DNA from: Vandiemenella viatica
Taxonomy: Eukaryota > Arthropoda > Insecta > Orthoptera > Morabidae
NCBI GenBank assembly: GCA_031002005.1
Contig: CM061918.1
Span: forward strand, 65,320,531 to 65,384,530
Length of the DNA: 64,000 nt
Reading direction: 5' to 3'
A program made the position numbers and the translations under genes. Below the pieces are notes generated by a model. It had not been told where the DNA came from. It did no database searches and saw only the letters and a list, made by a program, of their open reading frames with translations. Below are positions 1 through 10,550 of the stretch, in pieces. Position 1 is the first letter of the stretch. Each line of letters opens with the position of its first letter.

Positions 1-61
1 GTCACGGCATTCCAGAGAACACCAGTTCAATTTACATTGTGACCATCCGTATTTAAATTTT

Positions 62-245
62 AAGTGCCGGCCTCTGAAGCTTGCATGCCGAAGGTCGCCG
101 GTTCTATTCCGGCCTAGGGCATGGGTGTTTAAGTGTTGTGTGTGTGAATGTCATGTCCGTAGCAACAACATACCGGAGAAACTGATAAGCTAGATGAGTC
201 ACGACAATCACACTGAGCTGGCCTATATAGCCGAATGCCATTTTT
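62..245 (+). repeat. tRNA-derived SINE, type B, copy 1
   Basis: Starts with a GCCGGCCTC-like head and has a box-B-like GGTTCTATTCCGG, then a body running through a GTTTAAGTGTTGTGTG segment to a GCCGAATGCCATTTTT end. It aligns throughout with the reverse complement of 20500-20715, which establishes it as a dispersed family. A pol III-type internal promoter is inferred from the tRNA-like boxes. The copy is diverged. Confidence 0.75.
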
Positions 246-325
246 TTCATGATTCCCGGAGATCATCTCAGACGAATGCCGGGGTGCTTTCTTCATAAAA
301 GCTATGATAAATTTCCTCATCAATA
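246..325 (+). repeat. SINE central-domain fragment directly after type B
   Basis: Reads as a degraded version of the type A central domain (CATGGTTTCCCC.. AATGCCGGGATGCTTCCTTC). It abuts the end of the type B SINE, so this is either a chance nested insertion or a chimeric SINE. Confidence 0.5.
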
Positions 326-760
326 ATCCTCTCGTCACAAAATACAAAATAAAACAACTATTAACACGAAGAACAAGATAATTATACCAAATTCATTACA
401 TTTAGACCTGTTGTGCGTATGATATGAGGGAGATACTATTGACATCATCTTTATCTGAGGGAAGTATTGGGACAGTATTGGTCATATACTGTTTGATATT
501 CAACAGCATAATACAGGCCTGCCACTTGCACTAGCAATGAAAAATACAAAGCTTCTGGGAAACCTTTAAAAGACACCCAGTTAGTAACATCGCAGGTTAG
601 ACATAATTTTTACTTGAGCCCTTTCCACCCACGGCCTACACATTCCCGAAAAGCCACAGTGGATCTTGCAGCTGGAAGAAACACGACAGCTAGCCTGGAA
701 GTTACTGTACATGAAAGTTGTAAAAGGTTGGAAACACTGTGAAAGCAATACCAGGACATT
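326..760. other. AT-rich sequence, nothing recognised
   Basis: Short chance ORFs only. I see no repeat termini, splice structure or protein similarity here. Confidence 0.5.
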
Positions 761-965
761 ACCGAGCGTGGTGGGTAAATGCTTAACATTCTGGAGGATG
801 CCGGTTCGAATCGCCGTCCGGGCATCCAGATTTGGGTTTTCCATGGTTTCCCCAAATCACAGCAGGAGAATTCCGGAACGCTTCCTTCAAAACGCCATGG
901 CCGAATTACTTCCAGTTCCTTCTACCCCGTCCCGTCCCGCCTCTAATAACCTCAGGCGTAAACCA
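761..965 (+). repeat. SINE type A copy
   Basis: Begins ACCGAGCGTGGTGGGTAAA (box-A-like head), has box B GGTTCGAATCG, the central domain with CCATGGTTTCCCCAAATCAC, and a degraded tail (CCTCAGGCGTAAACC). Part of the head between box A and box B is deleted. This is the most abundant repeat in the window, with roughly nineteen full or partial copies on both strands. Confidence 0.85.
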
Positions 966-1217
966 ATAAGTAAAAATAAAATAAAACAAGACATCAATAC
1001 CAAGTGAAAAGAAACTTACACAAGTAAATGAACAGGTATTCCATGTTCGATTATAAGCTGAACATTCTTAAGTTTGGATTCAACAGCCATTCTGGACAGT
1101 AATAGAGATCCAAGCTATTGGCATGAAATTTAACACAGTTCTACATATTTTTCACATTACTTGTCGTATTTCACTCCATTGTAAACCGTATATGTCAATC
1201 ACCTTTTTACTCTTCTG

Positions 1218-1321
1218 GTTTGCTTATCCGTCGACATCAGTGTCATTAGAGCCGGGAGAGGATAGGAGGCAAGGAACGGGAAGGATATTTAGTCTTTTGA
1301 AGGAACCATTCCGGCATTTAA
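1218..1321 (-). repeat. SINE type A, 3' part
   Basis: Reverse complement of the type A 3' half (CGTCGACATCAGTGTCATTAGA through CCATTCCGGCATTT). It breaks off at the central domain, so no tRNA-like head is present. Confidence 0.75.
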
Positions 1322-1537
1322 CAGCTACGTACAACCAACATAATAATTGAATTATTGTAAGATATAACAGATGGTACGTAAATCGCGATGCTAGTTTATC
1401 GTGTTATCACCAGGCGTGCTATTTATTCTCATGTCACCTCAACAACCATTTTTTTTCGAAATAGAAAAAGGGAAAATAAGTACTTACAACAAGGTTGTCT
1501 CTCCTGGAACTGCAAAATCCAACACTATAGTAATCAA

Positions 1538-1778
1538 ACCGAGCGTAATGGGTGATCGGTTAACGTTCTGGCCTCGCATTCGGGAGGACGCAGGTTCGAA
1601 CCCCCGTCCGGTCATCCAGATTTGGGTTTTCCATGGTTTCCCCAAATCACTCAAGGTGAATGCCTGGATGCTTCCTTCAAAAAGGCAATGGCCGAATTCC
1701 TTCCGTTCTTTGTCCCCAGTCCCATCCCGCCTCTAATGACCTTAGCCGTCGACGAGGCGGGGAAAAAAAAAAAAAAAA
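1538..1778 (+). repeat. SINE type A, near full length
   Basis: Complete order: ACCGAGCG head, GTTAACGTTCTGGCCTCGCA, box B GGTTCGAACCC, central domain, TCGACGAGGCG tail and a poly-A of about 15. It gives a good consensus reference, with only scattered substitutions. Confidence 0.9.
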
Positions 1779-1913
1779 CACGAAGTGCTCTATGCATCAG
1801 AAACTTATTCTCTATCACAAAACACTAAAAGGCCAACTAGAAGTGAAGGAACGTAGAATGAAAAAAAATCCTAGCACCAATATTGAGTGCATTACCCAAA
1901 CCCAAATTCAGAA

Positions 1914-1929
1914 ATATATCAAAAAGTCT
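1914..1929. repeat. Target-site duplication, left copy
   Basis: ATATATCAAAAAGTCT occurs here and identically at 4282-4297, flanking the retrotransposon between them. A 16-bp duplication fits target-primed reverse transcription. Confidence 0.85.
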
Positions 1930-4265
1930 TGGTACAAAAACAAGAGAGCCACAAGGTAACATGGTACAGTAGCGATTGGCAGAGGAAGTCAGTTGTGGAC
2001 TACTTTATATTTAATGGTGAATTAAAGCAGAGTGTGTCAGATGTGAAGGTAATACCATCAGAGGCACTGGATAGTGATCACCAGCTATTAGTAATGGAGC
2101 TGAGGATTGCGACAGAGAGGAGAAAATCAGAAAGACAGGATAGGAGATTAAGAATATGGAAGTTGAAAGAGAAGAGCAATGAAGAGGAATACCAGAAAAT
2201 AATAAGGAGTAAGATACCAATAGCGGAAATGGGGACAGTGGAAGAGGAGTGGGAATATTTTAAAACAACGTTAGTCCAAGCAGCAGAAACAGTGTGTGGA
2301 AGGACTGGTAACACAAAAAGGTGGAAAGAAACAGCATGGTGGAATGATAGAGTTAAACAAGCAGTGGAACTCAAGAACAGGGCCTTTAGGGAATGGTTCA
2401 AGCAGAGGACACAGGAGACAAGGGACGACTACGTGAAGAAAAAGAAGGAGGCCAAAAAAATAGTAACCGAGGAAAGGAGGAAGTGGCTGGAGAAGTGGAC
2501 CAACATGATGGAAGAAGATAGCAAAGGAAATAAGAAAGTATTATATGGAATGGTAAAAAGGAAGAGGAAGGAGAGGATAGAAAATGTCAACATGCTGGAC
2601 GAAGATGGAAACGAAATAAACAACTCAGAAAAACTAAAAAGGATGTGGAAGGAGTATTTTGAAGCTTTACTGAACCCAAATTGGTCACAGGATGATACAG
2701 TTGTTCAGGAGAAGAAGGAAAATAGCAACTGTGTAGGAGAGAAAGAGAAGGATCTAACTTGGGAAGAAGTGGAAACAGCTCTGGGTAAGATGAAGGGTGG
2801 AAAGGCACCAGGCATTGATGAAGTGAGCGTGGAAATGATAAGGGCAGCGGGAATAGTAGGAAAGCAGTGGCTATACCGTGTGATGAGAAAGGTATGGAAT
2901 CAGGGCACAACTCCTGAAGACTGGAAAAAAGGAATAATTGTACCTATATTCAAAAAAGGGAGCAGGAAGGAGTTTAAAAACTATAGAGGTATTACACTGA
3001 TGTGCCAATGTGCCAAAGTGTATGAGAAGATAATTGAAAAAAGAATACGTGACAGGGTGGAAAAGGGGCTAAGGGAAGAGCAGTATGGCTTCAGATCAGG
3101 GAGATCGACGGTAGATTTGATATTTGCCTTGAGACAGCTGCAGGAAAAACATTATGAGTATGGAAAGGACCTACTGTTGGTATTCCTCGATATCGAGAAA
3201 GCATATGATTGTGTACACAGGAGCAAGGTATGGAAGGCCTTGGAGAAGAGAGGAGTTCCCAAAGAAACCATCAAGAGAGTGACGGAACTGTACCAAGGAA
3301 GTGTGAGCTATGTGAAAATAGGGGAAGGAAGATCAGATTGGCTGGAACAAAGGAATGGACTAAAACAAGGAAGTGCCCTATCACCACTACTCTTCATTGT
3401 AATCATGGATGAAATAATGCAGAAGGTGGCAGCGAGGATGGGAGAGGAAAACATGAAGGTGATGGCTTTTGTGGATGATCTGATGATCTGGGGAGGTGAA
3501 GAAGAGGAAGTGCAGCGGCAGTTGGATGTATGGACAGACAGTGTGGAGGAATATGGCCTGAAATTTAATGTAAAGAAATGTGAGTACATGGTAACAACCA
3601 GGAAAAAGAATAGAGTAGCCCAAGGAATTGTAATGGTAGGGGAACAACTAAAGAAGGTAAACAGGTTCAAGTACTTGGGGAGTGTATTAGAGGAATGTGG
3701 AGGAAATGATGGCGAGATAAGTGAAAGAGGAAGACAAGCAGAGGCGTTCCTAAGGAGCATTAGAAGCCTGATATGGAATAAAGAGGTGCCACAGAGAAGC
3801 AAGAGAGTAATCTATCATACGTACTATGTGCCTATCTTAACTTATGCTGCTGAAACGTGGACAATGAAAAAGCGGGACATCAGCAGAGTACAAGCAAGTG
3901 AAATGAAGTTTTTAAGAGGTAGAATGGGAGTCACTAAAATGGACAGAATAAAGAATGAAGTGATTAGACGCACCATGAAAGAGGAACCCCTACAGGAAAG
4001 GGTAGAGAGGACCAGACTGAGATGGTATGGGCATATCAAGAGAATGGGGGCTCAGAGAATCCCGAGAAAGATCCATGAAATTAAAATGAAAGGTAAACGA
4101 CCCAGAGGAAGACCAAGAGATGGATGGCTGAAAGGAGTGGAGGAGGGTGTACGGAAGAGAGGAGAGGAATGGAACAAGGTGGTGACAGAGAGGTGGTGGG
4201 AAGAAAGAAGGAAATGGAGAGGCTTGTGCAAAATGCAGACCCAGCCAGAGGCCGGAAACTGTTGA
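1930..4265 (+). pseudogene. Retrotransposon ORF2: endonuclease tail plus reverse transcriptase
   Basis: Encodes the EN-RT polyprotein that makes cDNA at a nicked target. The open frame runs from an ATG at 1887 to the stop at 4265 (792 codons), but that ATG lies in flanking DNA left of the target duplication and is not the element's own start. Numbered from 1887: the C-terminal endonuclease motif SDHQLLV is at residues 63-69; RT blocks include GKAPGIDEV near 303, YGFRSGRS near 398, the first catalytic Asp in DIEKAYD at 435, GLKQGSALSPLLF near 489, and FVDD at 528-531 (a variant of the usual F/YADD); the C-terminal WYGHIKRMG segment is near 712. Around 1950 the adjacent frame reads WYKNKRATR and then the main frame continues with VTWYSSDW, which suggests a one-base frameshift in the endonuclease. 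Without the EN N-terminus it cannot be autonomous. Confidence 0.85.
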
Positions 4266-4281
4266 GGATATATATATATAT
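1930..4281 (+). mobile_element. 5'-truncated RTE-like non-LTR retrotransposon insertion
   Basis: Bounded by a perfect 16-bp direct repeat (1914-1929 and 4282-4297). The left boundary falls inside the endonuclease domain, so the 5' half of the element was never inserted. The right end is a short (AT)n run after the stop codon rather than a poly-A tail. It lies just downstream of an older type A SINE. The intact reading frame and perfect target duplication indicate a recent insertion. The assignment to an RTE/BovB-like group rests on domain layout and the style of the C-terminal region; a phylogeny would be needed to fix the clade. Confidence 0.85.
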
Positions 4282-4297
4282 ATATATCAAAAAGTCT
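4282..4297. repeat. Target-site duplication, right copy
   Basis: Perfect match to 1914-1929. The preceding (TA)n run makes the exact 3' edge uncertain by a few bases. Confidence 0.85.
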
Positions 4298-4429
4298 CAA
4301 TAATCACAAATAGTATATTTGTACGCATGCTTAGAATGCAATTAATAGGACGCCGGGAAAGTTTGACTCAAACAGACTTACCGACAAAATTCAAACATTC
4401 CTGAAAACAAGACTACCCATCTAGATTGG

Positions 4430-4680
4430 TACAAATAGAAACGGACCTGAAAGAATTATGATCACTAAATACATAGGACCGAAATGAAATCAGGAAAATC
4501 ACACAAACGCGCGGTTTCGAGGAAGAAGAGAGAAGGAGCAGCCAACATACATGGTCACTGTAACGAAAGCTCATCCATTCGTTACGTATGAAGGATTACT
4601 GGCCCAACAAATATTGATTCCGCGTGAAGCTACGTAACCCATTCGCGAAGAAGAAGAATAACTGAAATTTTACAGAAGAT
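4430..4680 (+). repeat. Degraded non-LTR 3' end (probable)
   Basis: One frame reads FRGRREKEQPTYMVTVTKA followed by an Arg-rich GAAGAAGAA stretch, the style of an RTE-like ORF2 terminus. Stops interrupt it and there is no diagnostic motif, so this is tentative. Confidence 0.35.
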
Positions 4681-5332
4681 TCGTTTGATGCTTTACAGTT
4701 TTATTACTCGAAATATAAATATATTTTTATGAGAGTGACTGCAATGGAATAGAGAACCTCATCTGATAGTTATATTAAATCTCATTGTTATGGCGTTTGA
4801 TACTGATATAGGAAATCGCAGATTTAATCGACAGCTACAAATAAATCGTCTAATAACTTAAAAATTTCTGAGAGCTTACCAGATGTCGACCTCTTGATCT
4901 CGTGATGAACTATGTTTCAGGTGATCGTTGTAATAAAGCACCGAAATATTTTCAACTTTCTACTAATAGGCGGATGTTGTTTGGGGAACCCTCCTGCCCT
5001 TGGGATTGAGAAAAACCCGAAAGATTGACCAGTTACATACGGTCATGACAATGTAGTAGAAACCACAGAATTAAAGACTGAAAGAATATGAACAGAAAAT
5101 ATAATCTTTTAAACGCAGAGACTTGCATCATCAAGCGATTTCATTTGTCTTCATAACAAAGATTTTTCTGGCGTCTTATCATGGAGACGTTACAGCGGTG
5201 TTCATACACAAATTAAGCCTAATGAGAGGTAAAGGATGACTTAAACGTCATTGAAAATTGGGGCTGAAATGGGCACACGAACCTCAGTACTGTCATTATT
5301 GACCCAAAACAACAATTTAAGACAGCCAAATT
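4681..5332. other. AT-rich sequence, nothing recognised
   Basis: No coding, RNA or repeat signature that I can support. Confidence 0.5.
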
Positions 5333-5577
5333 ACCGAGTGTGGTGGGTGAACGGTTAACGTTCTGGCCTCGCATTGGGGAGGACGCAGGTTCGAATCCCC
5401 GCCCGAGCATCCAGATTTGGGTTTTCCATGGTTTCCCCAAATCACTCCAGGCGAATGCCGGGATGCTTCCTTCAGAAAGGCCATGGCCGAATTCCTTCCA
5501 GTTCCTTGTCCCCAGTCCCATTCCGCCTCTAATGACTTTAGTCGTCGACGAGGCGTAAAGCCATAAATAAAAAAAAA
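5333..5577 (+). repeat. SINE type A, near full length
   Basis: ACCGAGTGTGGTGGGTGAAC head, box B GGTTCGAATCCCC, full central domain, CGACGAGGCGTAAAGCC and an A-rich tail. This is one of the best preserved plus-strand copies. Confidence 0.9.
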
Positions 5578-6112
5578 GAGTCAAGTTATCTAATTAATCT
5601 AAATTGAGATAGTTTTGACGATGAGGTTAATAAGTCGTATCGGCGAAAATGGACTCTGGAGAATATACAAGTTTTGTGCGTCAAAGTTTGCCAGACTGGC
5701 GCACAGTGTCGGGCGGCGCGCCTGCCTACCTGCGAAGCTGCTGCCATGTCGAAGCACCAACTGAAGGAGAAACTGAGAGACGCCGGAGGATCACCAGCCT
5801 GCCTGATGGAGGGGGGAGGTTTCTCTGCACCCAGCCACAACAATGCGTGGCCCGGAAACGAGCTGTCAGTAGGGTCTCTTCTAATACGACGCAACAATTG
5901 ATTGTAATTTGCCATCTTAACCACAAGTACCTGTCTAATAAAAAGGGGTTAAGATACCTGACTATTGTTCGACAGATCTTTGGTTCGAATCCGGATTTGG
6001 AATGAAAATTTCAAAGGCTCATAAACCATTGACGAAGCTTGCTTTGTTTATGTTAAGAACGTTTAGGCATTCCTTGGTTAAGGTCTAGCGTAAAACTTTA
6101 GGTCCTATACAT
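5578..6112. other. Non-repetitive stretch with a small GC-rich island
   Basis: About 5690-5870 is clearly GC-richer than its surroundings. On the minus strand it holds an ATG followed by MAAASQ and then CAG/GTAGGC, which could be a first coding exon with a splice donor near 5730. This is suggestive only; no downstream exon was identified. Confidence 0.3.
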
Positions 6113-6200
6113 CCAATAGTGTCTTTTCTTTGCTGTGAGTAATCTCTCGCCTCATTTGATGCAATCCTCTATATCTTCATAACTTGTGTTAACCTCTTCA
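6113..6200 (-). repeat. RTE-like 3'-end fragment (degenerate)
   Basis: Contains TTTGATGCAATCCTCTAT and TAACCTCTTCAT, the same 3'-end segment seen better preserved on the minus strand at 9868-10075 and 39838-39990. Confidence 0.45.
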
Positions 6201-6635
6201 TGTCAACAATAATCTTACACGGTTAGATAAGTGGCTGCGTTATAATCGGACTGATCAGAAAAAGGCAGGGTAATGGGGGCAATGCAGTTCGTAGCGTTTG
6301 TGGTTTACATTCAGAAGTTGGTTGGTTTGCCAATAATATGAACAGCCACAGAGGGGTCCAGGCGGAATATACCTGTATAATTGTACAGATCAATAAGGAT
6401 GACCTGGACAGGACATTTTTTTTATTATTATTACTTATCAATCTTGTTTCGTGGATCCCTGCTGTGAAAGGACTTCTGGGATGTGAAACATGTCATCGTT
6501 AATACACATACATACAATATGAGTTATATTCTTAATTAAAACAATCATATGTTACATAGACAAATAAAGATAATAAAATTAAACATTAATTTTTACAACT
6601 GAGTTTTGCAAAAGGTCATATTGAATAAAATTAAT

Positions 6636-7295
6636 TATTTTGTTCAAATTCTTGAATGGAGTAGAAGGAGTTGCCAATAAGATAATTTCTCAGTTTGTCT
6701 TTAAATATATCTTTATTATATCTGCAAACTGTTTTATACTCTTGGGAAGTTTATTAAACAGATGTATCCCAGAATGATTTACTCCTCTTTGTACTAATGA
6801 CAGAAATGTTTGTGTTTTGTGCAAGTAATTTCTGTTTCTTGTATTGAAATTGTGTACCTGTGAATTAGATGTAAACAGGTTAAAATGTTCTATGACAAAG
6901 CACATGAGAGAATATATATACTGAGAAGTCATTGCAAGAATATTGAGTTTTTTAAAAAGTTGTCTGCAAGAAGTTCTTGGTTTTACCCTACACAGCACCC
7001 TAATAGCTCTTTTCTGTGCTATGAAAACTTTTTTACTTTGTGAAAAGTTTTCCCAAAACATTATGCCATATGACATCACTAAATGGAAATATGAGTACAC
7101 CTTTTTCGTTAATTCTAGATCTGCTGTTAAAGAAAGCGTTCGTATTACCAAGGTGGCACTACTCAACTTCTTCAGTAGTGAAGTGATATGTTCGTGTTAA
7201 CAGAGTTTCTCATCTATTTCAATGCCAAGGAATTTTATACTCTTTGTTTCTAAGATTATTTTATTTTTATAGTTTACTTGTAAATCCGACATCTA
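6636..7295 (-). pseudogene. Jockey-like retrotransposon, 3' end of ORF2
   Basis: Minus-strand translation gives the region after the RT catalytic core: KFLGIEIDEKL near 7220, an intervening stop, then SYFHLVMSYGIMFW, QKRAIRVLCRVKPRTSCRQLF and GVNHSGIHLFNKLPKSIK. A frameshift near 6700 moves the end to another frame, which closes with SFYSIQEFEQNN. This arrangement is characteristic of the C-terminal part of Jockey-type ORF2 proteins. The 5' portion including the catalytic domain is missing, so it is a dead 5'-truncated copy. Confidence 0.8.
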
Positions 7296-7379
7296 GATGG
7301 GTTGGTCAACATTGGAAGAAGATAAATGCAAAGAAGAGTCAGCTTGTTAGGTACAAAGATAAAATACTAAAGGTTGACT

Positions 7380-8300
7380 ATGATTATAAAATGAGGAAGG
7401 AATTACATTTGTTAAAGACTTGAAATATAAATACCTTGGCATAACATTCGATAACAAGCACAACTGGGCAGGACACATAGGACAGCTGGTAGGAAAAGGT
7501 TTCAAAATCCTTCACTTATTGGAGACAGTAATTGAGACAAGTACCAGGAAAGCAAGGGAATTTGGTTGAAAAATCATTGCTTAAGCATGGTGATTTAGTA
7601 TGGGATCAACATTTTTGGTATCAAATACAGGAGTTGAAAGGGATGCAAAGAGGGGTTGCTAGATTTGCCTCTGTAAATTACTGAAGAACACAATCACTAA
7701 CACATATGATAAAGTAGCTGGAAATGAATTCATTTGAAGACAGGAGGAGGATGAAAACAGTCATGGTTGTGTACAAGGTGTATATGGGTGACGAGGCATG
7801 GAAAGATATTGGTGGAAGTTTTTTGGTGGGAGAGGACTGGGGGCAAGGAATGGGAAGGAATTCGACAATGGCCTTTTGAAGGAAGCATTTCGGCATTTGC
7901 CTGGAGTGATTTGTGGAAACCATTGAAAGCCTAAATCAGCATGCTCGGACGAGGATTAGAACCCGCGTCCTCCCGAATGTGAAGCCAGAACGTTAACCAT
8001 TCACCCACCACGCTCGGTTTGGTGGAAGAATTGATAGAGGTGCACGAAAGGGAAAAGATAACCATGACCACAACATGGCACTTGATTTCAGTCACAAGGG
8101 TATGGGAAGATTTTCTTTCATAGATAAGGGTTGTCAGGGATTGGAATAAATTACCAAGTCAATTGATGAATAATTTACCAAAAACGCTGAAAAACCTTAA
8201 AATTAATAACCGTAGAGGACAAAAGTAGGTGGATAGCAGAAAATGGGTGTGTTGGGAAATTGCCTCCGAAGCGTGTGCTCCATCGCAATTAAATTAAATA
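7380..8300 (+). pseudogene. CR1/Jockey-like LINE fragment split by a SINE
   Basis: Plus-strand fragments read KYLGITFDNKHNW, then a degraded stretch around 7640-7800, and after an inserted SINE (7826-8021) continue with KGMGRFS-like sequence and end in AATTAAATTAAAT. The same family recurs at 26590-27100, 30792-31255, 49428-49560, 52160-52500 and 60138-60300, and these copies agree over the 3' end. Several stops and frameshifts make it inactive. Confidence 0.7.
7826..8021 (-). repeat. SINE type A inserted in a LINE fragment
   Basis: Reverse complement of type A from the central domain through box B to the ACCGAGCGTGG head. It lacks the extreme 3' tail. LINE sequence continues on both sides, so this insertion is the younger event. 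Confidence 0.85.
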
Positions 8301-8958
8301 TACTGCATAATGAAGATAAATGCTACTGAGAGTCAACTATAAACTACCAGCTTTTCCGCGTTATTAACCTTAAGCAGCACAAAAAATTATGTAGTGTAAG
8401 CAGCTTCAGTCTTAGTTACTTCCTTATGTCGGAGTTTCCTCTAGGTCTGTGAAAAGTTTGATTTATGCTCTCCGAGCAACATTGTTCATATCATCTCCCA
8501 CTTTCCTAATGTTTTTTCGTCTGAGATCAAGTTCTTATTGCCCATTGTTCCCTACGACTTACTACTGCTAATTCTGTGCTCACATTTCGCAGATATATAT
8601 ATAAAAAAATACGATAATCAGGCAAATAAAAATACAATTTAATGAAGTAGATGCTAGCCACATGTCGGTGAACCATGTAAATTTTTCGCTGATGTATTTT
8701 TATTGCTCTCTTCGTGAAGTGTGTAATTTTGAAGCAAAAAGTTTTGACCACCGTGTGTATAAACATTAACTGTTCCTGTACACTCTTGTCTATAAAAATC
8801 TTCGTACACAGTGCATTGCCATCACAACTTGTCGACTGCATTTGTGAGTTGTTACATTCAAATCGTGTCTCTTCAGCATGTTCAGAAAAACCAAGAAGTG
8901 TATAATGTTTTTCTTGTTGGGGGCGGGAATTACGCCTCGTAAATAGAGGCACAAAAAT
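8301..8958. other. AT-rich sequence, nothing recognised
   Basis: Only chance ORFs; none shows a domain or splice context. Confidence 0.5.
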
Positions 8959-9100
8959 CGAGGGTGGTGGGTAAGCGGTCCTCTCATTCGGGAAGACGTG
9001 GGTTCGAATCTTCGTCCAGCAATCCTGATTCGGATTTTTTCATGGTTTCCCAAAATCACTCCAAGTGAATGCCAGGATAGTTCCTTCAAAACAGCGATGT
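8959..9100 (+). repeat. SINE type A, 3'-truncated and diverged
   Basis: GAGGGTGGTGGGTAAGCGG head, box B GGTTCGAATC, central domain with CATGGTTTCCC; it stops after TTCCTTCAAAAC. The head carries a deletion between box A and CTCATTCGGGA. Confidence 0.75.
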
Positions 9101-9867
9101 CTACACACAGGGAATATAATCTAAACATCTGCATCGATATAAGTAGCTTGTGTCGTGGTCATTTATTTCTTCATAGTTGCTTAACTAAATAGTGTTGTTA
9201 TTAGCCAGCACTCAGTACCTTTATTTCGCAATTATGTTATGTTGTACATATTTCAGCTCCTCCTCGTTCCATTACACAATTCTCATCTTAATTAACATTT
9301 ACATTTAAATGAAACACACCTTATTTTTATGGTTTGTTTCAGATTTTAATTTAAATGGAAAATTTTTGTACCACTACGAAAACATAAAAAGATAACCTTA
9401 ATTCTTAGCTTCCTCTGAAAGTCACATCTTTTGTCAAATCCTATATCGAATATATCTACATGCACAGAATATAAATCAACAAAAAGCAACTATTAATTAA
9501 TATGTGGATTTAATTGAATATAAATACTTTTCTGTATGGTTGGTTTTCAATTTAAAATATATAGATTTATCTCATAAACTTAAATAAGTAATCTAAATCT
9601 TTAGCTTGCTATAACAGCGACTTGGACAGAGTGCAAAAATGTCTAGCACTTGTTAGCCTACCTGACGCGTAACATCACGACGTTACAGACGACATGACGT
9701 TACGATAAAGTGACCTAATTAGCCTTTTATTAATAAGCTGCTTTAATGAACGGCATGTCACTGACGTCATTACTTCATGCATATGAAAGTAGTTCCAAAT
9801 TCATCGCCCTCAATGCTTACTCAACCAGGAATAAAACTAATACTTGACGGTATTGCATAAAAAGTTA
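9101..9867. other. AT-rich sequence with clustered ACGT-type palindromes
   Basis: 9660-9780 holds several near-palindromic words (CACGACGTTACAG, GACATGACGTTACG, CACTGACGTCATTAC). TGACGTCA is the CRE/ATF consensus. No transcript evidence is visible, so a regulatory role is not claimed. Confidence 0.35.
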
Positions 9868-10550
9868 GCCTTTTTTTTCTGTCATCAGTCTATCGACTGT
9901 TTTGATGCAATCCTCCATCAACATACCCCTTATTACCTACATCTTCAATTATCTGCTTTACATTTCGTTATTTTTGTCTACCTTTACAGTTCCTTCCATC
10001 GACTGTTTCTTCCAATAACCCAATCCCGCATGTCTTAAAATATGATCCATTATCCCGTCTCTTGGTTTCACACTGCGTCGAAGTGCTTCTTCTTGTTCCC
10101 AACGATTCGACCAGGGCTTAGCACTTTATCAGGGGTCTTAACCGACTGCTGAGTCTGCTAACACAATCAGCAGGCGGTTAAGTTCCCCAAGGCCTGGTCG
10201 AAACGTTGGTCTCAGCAGGCAGTTAAGTCCCCTGACGAAGACCTAAGGCTTGGTCGAAACGTCGGGAAGAAGAAGAAGCACTTCGACGCAGCGAGAAAAT
10301 CGTGAAGCTATTTATACCAATATGACAGCTGCAAAAATGGAAATCTTTTCTAATCCCGTCTCTTCTTTCTGTAAAACTCTTCCACAAGTTCCTTCTCTCA
10401 CCTATCATTTCCAAAACAATTCGTACTTTATCTGTGAACTTAATGTTTAGCATCCTTCTATAGAACCACAGTGGAAATGCTTCAATTTTCCTTTTTTTTC
10501 TGGTAGTCCATGCTCCGCTAAGAGAAAGTGCTGTGCTCGACACATAGAGT
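9868..10550 (-). pseudogene. RTE-like retrotransposon 3' end, interrupted
   Basis: The minus strand (10543 down to about 10340) translates to SLSGAWTTRKKRKIEAFPLWF, YRRMLNIKFTDKVR and IGERRNLWKSF, the conserved C-terminal segment of an RTE-like ORF2. The element continues at 10075-9868 with the terminal GGATTGCATCAAAACAGTCG followed by an A-run on the element strand. A foldback element (10076-10300) separates the two parts. It is severely 5' truncated and has stops. Confidence 0.7.
10076..10300. mobile_element. Foldback element with hammerhead-like cores
   Basis: Imperfect inverted arms of about 50 bp: CACTGCGTCGAAGTGCTTCT... on the left and ...AGCACTTCGACGCAGCG on the right. The interior holds two tandem, partly deleted copies of a unit ending GGTCGAAACGT. 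The complete core is CTGACGA (10232-10238), A, a GACC/GGTC stem, then GAAAC (10256-10260) and GTC. The left arm read on the minus strand has a second degenerate core (CTGATAA...GAATC). It sits inside an RTE 3' end. Confidence 0.7.

Noticed and set aside
2011..4290. Long open frames on the minus strand opposite the reverse transcriptase
   Set aside because: Shadow frames of a purine-rich coding strand; no motifs.
9660..9780. Cluster of ACGT palindromes as an enhancer
   Set aside because: Only one perfect CRE word (TGACGTCA) and no nearby gene; too weak to call.
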